DNA of 64,000 nucleotides from Lysobacteraceae bacterium PS02340 (GTDB lineage Bacteria; Pseudomonadota; Gammaproteobacteria; Xanthomonadales; Xanthomonadaceae), in assembly GCA_029959605.1 (NCBI GenBank), contig JASCOC010000001.1, forward strand, positions 186,001 through 250,000. Reading direction: 5' to 3'. Below, one piece after another: positions 57,254 through 64,000 of the stretch. The position numbers and the translations under genes were made by a program. Positions within the stretch are counted from its first letter, which is position 1. Every line of letters starts with the position of its first letter. The notes under the pieces were generated by a model. It saw nothing but the letters and a program-made list of their open reading frames with translations. It did not search any database and was not told the DNA's origin.

Positions 57254-60200
57254 TCAGTTGGCCGATTGCGGCCGCGTCGAGGGCGCGGTCGCGGGCTGCG
57301 CCGCGTCGCGACGCTCGACCACGTCCACCTTCGGGTCCTGCCATGGGCCGCTGACGTGATAGTTGCGCGCGCCCATCTCGGCCAGCGGCTTGCGCAGCAC
57401 CGCGTTCGCGACCGCGCCCACCGCCGCGCCCACAGGGCCGAGCGTCAGCGCGCCGACCGCCGGCAGCAGGTTGCCGGTCTTGGGCAGCACTTCGATGTCC
57501 TGGTCGTGCGTGCGCGCAGCGAGATCGGCGCTGCCGCGGATGCGGATTTCCGCCGCCGGCCCGTCGATGACGAGGTTGTCGCCGCGCGCGGTGCCGTTGC
57601 TGAAGCGGATGTCGCCGGCGATGCGGTTGAAGCCGAAGCCCTTGCTGAAGAAGTCGCGGAAATCGAGCATCAGCCGGCGCGGCAGCTCGGCCACGCTGAG
57701 CAGGCCCAGCACACGCCCTGCACCCGGCTCTACTTCGACCAGCTGCCCGTCGCGCAGCGCGATCTTCATCGCGCCTTCGAGCTGCGCGACCTGGAATGCA
57801 TTCGGCGCGCCCGGCCAGGCCGCGTCGAAGTCCACGCGTCCCTGCCCGCCGACGATGCTGCCCGCAAAGCCGAGGCCCGACGCGAGCCGGCCGAAATTCT
57901 CGCTTTCCACGTCGGCCTGCAGCGCAGTGCGCGCCGCCGCGCCGCGTCCGGTCCAGCGTCCGGTCACGTCGATGCGATGGTCCGGCGCGCGGACCTGCAG
58001 GCGATCGACCGCCAGGCCGCCGGGGATGCGACGCGAAGACGCGTCCACGCGGCCCAGCGCCACGTCGCCGTAGCGCAGATCGTCGATCGCGAGCTGGATC
58101 GGCGGCACCGATGCGGGATCGAGCGTGTCGTCGACCGGCGTCGCTGCGGGAACGCGCGCGATCGCCGGCGCGGTCGGCGCTGCGATCGCCACGGCATCGG
58201 GCTTTGGCGCAGGCGCGGGCCAGTGCAGGCGCTGCAGCGCGATCGCGAGCGGGGCGCCGTCGGCATCGGGAATGCGCACGTCGCCGGCCAGCGCGGCGCC
58301 GTCGAGGCGCAGATCGGTACCGGCATCGCGACGCGCGGCGGTGATGCGGGTCTGGCCGAGACGACCGCCGGCGAGCCGCAGGTCGGCCGTGGTCACGTCC
58401 ACCTGCTGCAACGCCAACCCGTCGCCGTTGTCGCCCGCGCCCATCAGGCCGATCCAGTCGAACACATCGACCACCGGCGTGCGGCCGAAGACGGCGATGC
58501 CGGCCGCGGGCGCCGCGTCGTCGACGCGCGCCTGCCCCATGTCCACGCGGATGCCCGCACGTGCGCCGCTGGTGCGCGCACGCAACGCGAGCCGGTTGCC
58601 GAAGCCGACCAGCACATCGCCGGTGCCGAACGGCAGCGGCGCTTCGATCGTCGTGCGCAGAGCGCGTCCGGCTGGTTTGTCGAGTGGCGCCGGCAGTCGC
58701 AGTGTCGTGCCGACGAGATCCGAGCGCAGCAGCAGGCGCGCGGCCGGGGCGCCCTCGCCTGCGGGGGCGTCGGGCACGGCCACCTGCACCTGCCACGGGG
58801 CGCGACCCCTGACGTGCGGACGCAGCCACGCCAGATCGGGCGCACGCGCCAGCAGCGCGTTCGCATCGAGCGGCATGTCGAGTTCGCCCTCGAACGCGTT
58901 GCTGCGCTGGCGCACGTGCCCCACGCCGGCGCGCAACGCGAGCGTGCCGGCCTGCCCGTCCTGGTGCGCATCCAGTGCATCGGCATGGAATCCCGACTGG
59001 TCGAACGCCACCGGTCCGCGCACGTGTTCGAACGCGAGGTCGAACCGCGATTCGCGCATCGCCACGCCTTCGAGCTTCACTTCGCCGTCGAGCCGCATCG
59101 GTTCGCCATGTCCCGCCGCGACCGACACTGCCACGTGCGCGGGCCCCACGACGTCGAGCGCATCGAGCGTGTCGCCGTGCTGGGTCTGGAACGGACTCTG
59201 CCGCATCAGCGCGAGCAGCTGCTTCGCATCGGCCTGCGCGGTCGCGGCGACTTCGACCGGCGTCTCGCCGTAGTTGCGGATGCCGGCGACGACATCGCGC
59301 AGCGGCACGCCGACCAGTTCGCCGGTCGAGGGATCGAGCCGGAACCCGTCGTTGATGAAACGCACGTGTCCGCCGAGCTTCGTCATCGCCGGCCAGTCGT
59401 CCTGGAAGCGGATCGTCGCGTCCGCGATGTCGCCTTCGGCGAAGAACACGCCGCGACGGTCCTTGCCGTCCTCGACCCCGAACGGCCAGTCGTCGAGATC
59501 GCCGGCGACGATGCCGCGGCCGTTGCGCACGGTGCCGGCGACCAGCGCCATGTCCAGCCATTCGCGCGCGGCGACCGGCATCGTGTGGCGCACCCAGAAT
59601 TTCTTCGCGACCGGAATCTGCGCCGCGTCGACATCCGCGGCCAGATCGAGCCGCGGCCGCGTGCCGTCGCCGTCGAACGACAGGCCGCCGCGCGCATCTG
59701 CGGCATAGCCGTCGCCTTCCACGCGCAGGGCCGGCGTCTGGACGCGCCACGCGTCGCCGTCGCGCCAGCCGGCGATCTCGCCCGTGAGCCGCAGCGGATG
59801 CGGCACGCCGAAACCGGATGGCCAGTCGAACACCAGGCGCGCGTCGGGATCGGGGCGGAACACCACGCCCTGCCCGTCCCCGACCAGCGTGCCGCCGAGG
59901 CCGTGCAGACCGGGGCGGTCGGCGACCGGCGAGAATCCGAAATCCTCGATCCGCGCCGACACCCGCACCGGCCCGCCCGCGCGCGCGGCGAAGTCGACGT
60001 CCGACAGCACCGCATGCGGCGCGGCGGCCTGCAGCCAGGTGCGCAGCGTCGGCGACACGCCGTCGCCGAGCGCGGCCAGCGCGATCAGCGGCGCCACTTC
60101 GACGCGTTCCGCGTGCATCGCCCAGTGCTGCCCGCCGGCGAGCACGAGACCATCGAGCACCTGCTCACGCCCCTGCTGCGTCACCCGCAGCGTCGGCGCA

Positions 60201-61150
60201 TCGAGACGCCAGTCGCCGTCGGCGTGGGTCCAGTGCAGACGCGCGGTCGCACCGTCGAAGACGACCGTCGGCGCATCGCCGGCGGCGCGCGCCACATCGC
60301 CGGCGCGTTGCAGCGTCAGCGCGTCGAGTGCCACGTCGCCGGTGATCGCCTCGACCTTGCGCGCGCGCAGGTCGATCCAGGCGGTCACGCGGCCATGGCC
60401 TTCGCGGATCGCCACGCCGCTGGGCGCGAGCAGCGGCGACCACAGCTGCAGATCGTTGCGCGGCATCGCGACGTAGGCGCGGCCATCGCCCTGCGCGCGC
60501 AGCAGTTCCAGACGCAGATCCAGTGGCGCGCCCTCGGCCTCGACCCACGCGCGCGCAGCGGCGCGCACGCGGCGCCGGTCGACCTGCATGCGCAGATCCA
60601 CACGCGGCAGCGTGTGTGCGATCGACAGCGAGGGCGCATCGATCGTCAGCCGCGCATCGACGACCTGCAGTTCGCCCAGCCCCTGCAGCGCATCGAGCGG
60701 ATCGTCTTCGGCATGGGCGGCGCCCGGCAGGCCGCGCACCTGCCAGCTGCCGTCGTCATTGCGCTGCAGCGTCAGCTCGATGCCGTGCAGCCGCAGTTCG
60801 GTCAGCGAGCGGCCGGGCAGCAGGCCCGAGTACTGCGCGACCTGGATTTCGGCGGTGCCGATCGGCACCGCGGCAGCGGGATCGCCGATGCGCAGGCCGG
60901 CCACGCGCAGCAGCGGACCGCGGCGCGTCCACGTCGCATCAAGCGTGTCGAACGCGACCGGACGACCGGCGCGCTCGCTGAGCCACGACGCGACCGTTTG
61001 CGGATTGCGCTCCAGCCACGGCAGCGCAACCTGCGCGGCGACCACCGCGACCAGCGCCATCGTCACCAGCACCGCGGCGACGAGATACCACGCGCTGCGC
61101 CGCACGCGGTGCAGGCGCGCTGCCCAGGTCGCGGTCACGCGCGTGCCCAC
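57254..61150 (-). CDS. yhdP: YhdP family AsmA-like envelope protein
   Basis: 1298 residues, the usual size of YhdP. A single N-terminal transmembrane helix (about 20-45) leads into a very long beta-rich domain (DUF3971) and the AsmA_2-like C terminus (about 1100-1240). The N-terminal GRPVAFDTLDATWTRRGPLL, GRSLTELRLHGIEL and the end region NLLPAVGALTLGPVGAAVGA are characteristic. YhdP forms a bridge for phospholipid transport to the outer membrane. It is between rng and tldD, the same order as in E. coli. Starts with GTG. Confidence 0.9.
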   Translation of the reverse strand: MGTRVTATWAARLHRVRRSAWYLVAAVLVTMALVAVVAAQVALPWLERNPQTVASWLSERAGRPVAFDTLDATWTRRGPLLRVAGLRIGDPAAAVPIGTAEIQVAQYSGLLPGRSLTELRLHGIELTLQRNDDGSWQVRGLPGAAHAEDDPLDALQGLGELQVVDARLTIDAPSLSIAHTLPRVDLRMQVDRRRVRAAARAWVEAEGAPLDLRLELLRAQGDGRAYVAMPRNDLQLWSPLLAPSGVAIREGHGRVTAWIDLRARKVEAITGDVALDALTLQRAGDVARAAGDAPTVVFDGATARLHWTHADGDWRLDAPTLRVTQQGREQVLDGLVLAGGQHWAMHAERVEVAPLIALAALGDGVSPTLRTWLQAAAPHAVLSDVDFAARAGGPVRVSARIEDFGFSPVADRPGLHGLGGTLVGDGQGVVFRPDPDARLVFDWPSGFGVPHPLRLTGEIAGWRDGDAWRVQTPALRVEGDGYAADARGGLSFDGDGTRPRLDLAADVDAAQIPVAKKFWVRHTMPVAAREWLDMALVAGTVRNGRGIVAGDLDDWPFGVEDGKDRRGVFFAEGDIADATIRFQDDWPAMTKLGGHVRFINDGFRLDPSTGELVGVPLRDVVAGIRNYGETPVEVAATAQADAKQLLALMRQSPFQTQHGDTLDALDVVGPAHVAVSVAAGHGEPMRLDGEVKLEGVAMRESRFDLAFEHVRGPVAFDQSGFHADALDAHQDGQAGTLALRAGVGHVRQRSNAFEGELDMPLDANALLARAPDLAWLRPHVRGRAPWQVQVAVPDAPAGEGAPAARLLLRSDLVGTTLRLPAPLDKPAGRALRTTIEAPLPFGTGDVLVGFGNRLALRARTSGARAGIRVDMGQARVDDAAPAAGIAVFGRTPVVDVFDWIGLMGAGDNGDGLALQQVDVTTADLRLAGGRLGQTRITAARRDAGTDLRLDGAALAGDVRIPDADGAPLAIALQRLHWPAPAPKPDAVAIAAPTAPAIARVPAATPVDDTLDPASVPPIQLAIDDLRYGDVALGRVDASSRRIPGGLAVDRLQVRAPDHRIDVTGRWTGRGAAARTALQADVESENFGRLASGLGFAGSIVGGQGRVDFDAAWPGAPNAFQVAQLEGAMKIALRDGQLVEVEPGAGRVLGLLSVAELPRRLMLDFRDFFSKGFGFNRIAGDIRFSNGTARGDNLVIDGPAAEIRIRGSADLAARTHDQDIEVLPKTGNLLPAVGALTLGPVGAAVGAVANAVLRKPLAEMGARNYHVSGPWQDPKVDVVERRDAAQPATAPSTRPQSAN

Positions 61151-61189
61151 CCGGCGTGCGCGGGAGGCGCGGTCCGCCTGCGGTGGATC

Positions 61190-62710
61190 TCAGAGCAGCA
61201 CAACGTCGAACTGTTCCTGCAGGTACTGGTCGTCGGACTGGAAGCGGATCGACTTGCCGAGGAATTCCTCGAGTTCGACGACCGCCGCCGATTCCTCGTC
61301 GGTGATCGTCGACACGACCTTGGGCGATGCGATCACCAGCAGGCGATCGGCTTCGAACTGGCGCACCGCGCGCACGATCTCGCGGAAGATCTCGTAGGTC
61401 ACGGTCTCGATCGTCTTGACGATGCCGCGGCCATTGCAGGCCGTGCAGGCCTCGCCGAGCTGGCGTTCCAGACTCTCGACCGTGCGCTTGCGCGTCATCT
61501 CGACCAGACCCAGCGGCGAGAAGTCGTAGACCGTGGTCTTGGCGTGGTCCTTGGACAGCGACTTCTCGAGCGTGCGCAGCACCTGGCGCTTGTGCTCCGC
61601 ATCCACCATGTCGATGAAGTCGATGATGATGATGCCGCCCAGATTGCGCAGCCGCAGCTGGCGCGCGACCGCCTGCGCCGCTTCGAGATTGGTGCGGAAC
61701 ACCGTTTCCTCGAGATTGCGCTGGCCCAGGAACGAGCCGGTGTTGACGTCGACCGTGGTCATCGCCTCGGTCTGGTCGATCACCAGATAACCGCCGGATT
61801 TCAGCGGCACGTCCTTCTTGAGCGCACGCTGGATTTCGTCTTCGACGCCGTACAGGTCGAAGATCGGCCGAGTACCGGTGTAGTACTCGATGCGGTCGAC
61901 CAGACGCGCCTGCTCGGCCGGGCCCGGCGCCGGCAGGTATTGCGCGGCGAAGATGCACAGCTTTTCGTAGGTGTCGCGCGAATCGACCTTGACCTTGTCG
62001 ACATCGCGGCGCATCAGATCGCGGACCGCGCGCATCGGCAGCGTCAGGTCCTCGTAGACCCGCGCGCCCACCCGCGAATCGCCGGTGGTGTGTTCGATCA
62101 GCGCCCAGGCGCGCTGCAGGTAGGCGATGTCCTCGGCCAGCGCCTCGGCACTCTGGCCTTCGGCGTTGGTGCGCACGATGTAGCCGTGCCCGCCGGTCGC
62201 CGCGGCGAGTTCGGAGACCAGTGTCTTCAGCCGCGTGCGCTCGACGTCGTCCTCGATCCGCGCCGACACACCGACCACCCGCGACTGCGGCAGCAGCACG
62301 AGATAGCGCGACGGAATGCTGATCTGCGTGGTCAGGCGCGCGCCCTTGGTGCCGATCGGATCCTTGACCACCTGCACCACGATGTCCTGCCCGTCGCGCA
62401 GCAGTTCGGTGACCGGCAGCGTCGGCGCGGTCGACGGGAACAGGCTGTCGCCGCCGCCCTCGCCATCGTTGCCGGTCTGCGGCGGCCGCATGACGTCGTT
62501 GGCGTGCAGGAACGCCGCGCGCTCCAGGCCGATGTCGACGAACGCCGCCTGCATGCCCGGCATGACGCGCTGGACCTTGCCCTTGTAGATGTTGCCGACC
62601 ACGCCGCGACGCCAGCCGCGTTCGATGTGCAGCTCCTGCAGCATGCCGTTCTCGACCACCGCCACGCGGGTCTCGCGCGGGGTCACGTTGATCAGGATCT
62701 CTTCCGACAT
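61190..62710 (-). CDS. rng: Ribonuclease G
   Basis: 506 residues. MSEEILINVTPRETRVAVVE is the typical opening; the S1 domain (about 37-125), the catalytic Asp pair region (VDVNTGSFLG, IIIIDFIDM) and the zinc-link CTACNGRG are present. It cleaves 16S rRNA precursor 5' ends and some mRNAs as a dimer. It starts seven bases after maf, so the two are one transcript. Confidence 0.96.
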   Translation of the reverse strand: MSEEILINVTPRETRVAVVENGMLQELHIERGWRRGVVGNIYKGKVQRVMPGMQAAFVDIGLERAAFLHANDVMRPPQTGNDGEGGGDSLFPSTAPTLPVTELLRDGQDIVVQVVKDPIGTKGARLTTQISIPSRYLVLLPQSRVVGVSARIEDDVERTRLKTLVSELAAATGGHGYIVRTNAEGQSAEALAEDIAYLQRAWALIEHTTGDSRVGARVYEDLTLPMRAVRDLMRRDVDKVKVDSRDTYEKLCIFAAQYLPAPGPAEQARLVDRIEYYTGTRPIFDLYGVEDEIQRALKKDVPLKSGGYLVIDQTEAMTTVDVNTGSFLGQRNLEETVFRTNLEAAQAVARQLRLRNLGGIIIIDFIDMVDAEHKRQVLRTLEKSLSKDHAKTTVYDFSPLGLVEMTRKRTVESLERQLGEACTACNGRGIVKTIETVTYEIFREIVRAVRQFEADRLLVIASPKVVSTITDEESAAVVELEEFLGKSIRFQSDDQYLQEQFDVVLL

Positions 62711-62717
62711 GTCCGTG

Positions 62718-63326
62718 TCACGCCTTGTGGTCGTGGGTGGCGAAGGGCTGCGGTTGCAGTCCGAAACTCCGCAGCAGCGCCGCGGTCTGTTGCAGCGGCA
62801 GCCCGATCACGCCCGAATGGCTGCCGGCCATGCGCGCGACGAACAGTTCCGCGCCGCCCTGGATTGCATATGCGCCGGCCTTGCCGTGTGGTTCGCCGCT
62901 GGCGACGTAGGCCGCGATGGTGTCGGCGTCGAGTGCGTCAAAGGTGACTTCGGTGACGACGGTCGTCTCGGCCTGCCGGCCCGCGGCGGCCAGTACCACG
63001 GCCGAGATCACCTGGTGCGTGCGGCCCGACAGCGCCTGCAGCATGCGGATGGCGTCGGCGGCGTCGCGCGGCTTGCCGAACACCACGCCGTCGAGCACGA
63101 CTTCGGTGTCGGCGCCAAGCACGACGGCATCGCCCGGCTCACCGGATTCGGCGAGCGCCTGCAGCCCGGCCCGCGCCTTGTCGGCCGCGACGCGCAGCAC
63201 GTAATCGGCAGCGGATTCGCCGGGGATCTGGACCTCGGGCACGTCGACGTCGACCCGCCCGAAGGGCAGTCCGAGACGGGCCAGAAGATCGCGGCGGCGG
63301 GGGGATTGCGAAGCCAGATGCAGCAT
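62718..63326 (-). CDS. Maf-like nucleoside triphosphate pyrophosphatase
   Basis: 202 residues. The Maf signature [17 protein letters not shown] at the start, ADTEVVLDG and [14 protein letters not shown], then [14 protein letters not shown] (the family's substrate motif). It hydrolyses abnormal or non-canonical nucleotides such as dTTP or UTP, and its overexpression blocks septation. Positioned before rng, the E. coli mreBCD-maf-rng order without mreBCD in the window. The 119 bases to the divergent SIMPL gene contain its promoter region. Confidence 0.93.
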   Translation of the reverse strand: MLHLASQSPRRRDLLARLGLPFGRVDVDVPEVQIPGESAADYVLRVAADKARAGLQALAESGEPGDAVVLGADTEVVLDGVVFGKPRDAADAIRMLQALSGRTHQVISAVVLAAAGRQAETTVVTEVTFDALDADTIAAYVASGEPHGKAGAYAIQGGAELFVARMAGSHSGVIGLPLQQTAALLRSFGLQPQPFATHDHKA

Positions 63327-63445
63327 CCGGAAAGGATACCGTGCGGGCGGTGTCCGACCGCCGGCTGAACCTGCGTAACCCCGGCTTGGCTCACGGGCCG
63401 TTCACCGGTGCGTGACGACCCTTGTTCATCTCAACGGAGCTTCGA

Positions 63446-64000
63446 ATGCACCTGATCCCCCGCCCCCTGCTGCTCGCCTGCGGCCTCGCCCTCGGAACCC
63501 TGACGATGACCGCCAGCGCCCAGCCCGCCACGCACCAGGCCGCACCGAGCGACGGCACACTGCTGTCGATTTCCGCGCAGGCAGAAGCCAGCCGCGCGCC
63601 CGATATCGCCACCCTCTCGACCGGCGTGGTGACCCAGGCCGCAGACGCCAATGCCGCGATGCGCGCCAACGCCGAGCAGATGTCCAAGCTGATGGGCGCG
63701 ATCAAGACCGCCGGCATCGCCGAGCGCGACGTGCAGACCTCGGGCATCAACCTCAGTCCGCAGTATCGCTACGCCGACAACCAGCCGCCGGTGATCACCG
63801 GCTACCAGGCCAGCAACACGGTCAACCTCAAGGTCCGCGACATCGGCAAGCTCGGCCAGGTGCTCGACGCGCTGGTCGCCAGCGGCGCCAACCAGATCAA
63901 CGGCCCGACGTTCGAGATCGAGGACGCCGAAGGCGTGCAGGATCTGGCGCGCGCCGACGCGCTGAAGAAGGCGCAGGCGCGCGCCGAGGTCTACGCGGCG
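63446..64000 (+). CDS. SIMPL domain (DUF541) protein, N-terminal part
   Basis: The first 185 codons are present; the gene runs off the window. CGGAG precedes the ATG. A signal peptide (MHLIPRPLLLACGLALGTLT, cleavage after MTASAQ near 26) is followed by the SIMPL domain: SISAQAEASRAPDIATLSTG, NAEQMSKLMGAIK, VQTSGINLSPQYRY and VNLKVRDIGKLGQVLDALV. SIMPL proteins are periplasmic or outer-membrane associated, form oligomeric barrel-like structures, and are of largely unknown role. Confidence 0.9.
   Translation, partial: MHLIPRPLLLACGLALGTLTMTASAQPATHQAAPSDGTLLSISAQAEASRAPDIATLSTGVVTQAADANAAMRANAEQMSKLMGAIKTAGIAERDVQTSGINLSPQYRYADNQPPVITGYQASNTVNLKVRDIGKLGQVLDALVASGANQINGPTFEIEDAEGVQDLARADALKKAQARAEVYAA

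Noticed and set aside
57266..62947. A 1893-codon open frame on the plus strand opposite yhdP, rng and maf.
   Set aside because: It is the shadow of three well-recognised minus-strand genes. Very high GC makes long antisense frames common, and its translation is low-complexity Arg/Ala/His-rich with no domain.

Overview
The window is high-GC chromosomal DNA from a gammaproteobacterium of the Xanthomonadaceae/Lysobacteraceae. Lysobacter or Luteimonas is my best guess. This is inferred from gene content and order: an M2 dipeptidyl carboxypeptidase, class III PHA synthase, GNAT-minCDE, and a complete pyrH-frr-uppS-cdsA-dxr-rseP-bamA-lpxD-fabZ-lpxA-lpxB-rnhB-dnaE-accA run. No prophage, IS transposase, CRISPR array or rRNA was seen. 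It is mostly core genome with a few small accessory or odd pieces.

Layout. 1-2.5 kb: the 3' end of a DUF885 gene, a small lipoprotein, tRNA-Leu(CAA) followed by a 66-base near-pure G tract and a second copy of the tRNA 3' end, an NRDE-family protein and a membrane-anchored hypothetical. 2.7-6.7 kb (minus strand): an HExxH membrane protein, a PspC-domain protein, the PHA synthase pair phaC/phaE (PhaE carries a histone-like basic tail) and pssA. 6.8-9.2 kb: a tight five-gene operon (SPFH protein, small membrane protein, Arc-like ribbon-helix-helix protein, DUF4177 protein, CPBP intramembrane protease) behind a promoter that contains a perfect inverted repeat. 9.2-14.4 kb: a DUF3887 secreted protein, an M15 peptidase, a DUF423 membrane protein, an SRPBCC protein and a NarL/DesK-type two-component system. 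14.6-17.6 kb: GNAT-minC-minD-minE and an HExxH protein. 17.7-24.5 kb: M2 peptidase, Bcr/CflA efflux pump, and a tandem glycine riboswitch with gcvP. 24.7-29.8 kb: two convergent c-di-GMP genes (MHYT-GGDEF-EAL and sensor-PAS-degenerate GGDEF-EAL).

30.5-48 kb is one long plus-strand block for the cell envelope, ending in replication and fatty-acid genes. It covers UMP kinase, ribosome recycling, undecaprenyl-PP and CDP-diacylglycerol synthesis, MEP-pathway DXR, site-2 protease, BamA and early lipid A synthesis, then RNase HII, the Pol III alpha subunit and AccA. A 141-bp element with terminal inverted repeats sits exactly at the dnaE stop codon. 48-53.5 kb holds a hypothetical secreted protein, an old-yellow-enzyme homologue, tilS, xseB, ispA and two DUF4870 paralogues. 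53.6-63.3 kb is mostly minus strand: pmbA/tldE, divergent yjgA/darP, a REP-like hairpin, tldD, yhdP, rng and maf. The window ends inside a SIMPL-domain gene.

The most interesting items are the SPFH/RHH/DUF4177/CPBP operon with its likely self-regulatory operator, the fused DNA-binding-like tail on PhaE, the cysteine-bracketed Ca2+-motif insertion in BamA, the dnaE-abutting inverted-repeat element, the tRNA 3'-end duplication around a poly-G tract, and a 22-bp perfect palindrome between gcvP and a c-di-GMP gene. None of these was checked by database search.
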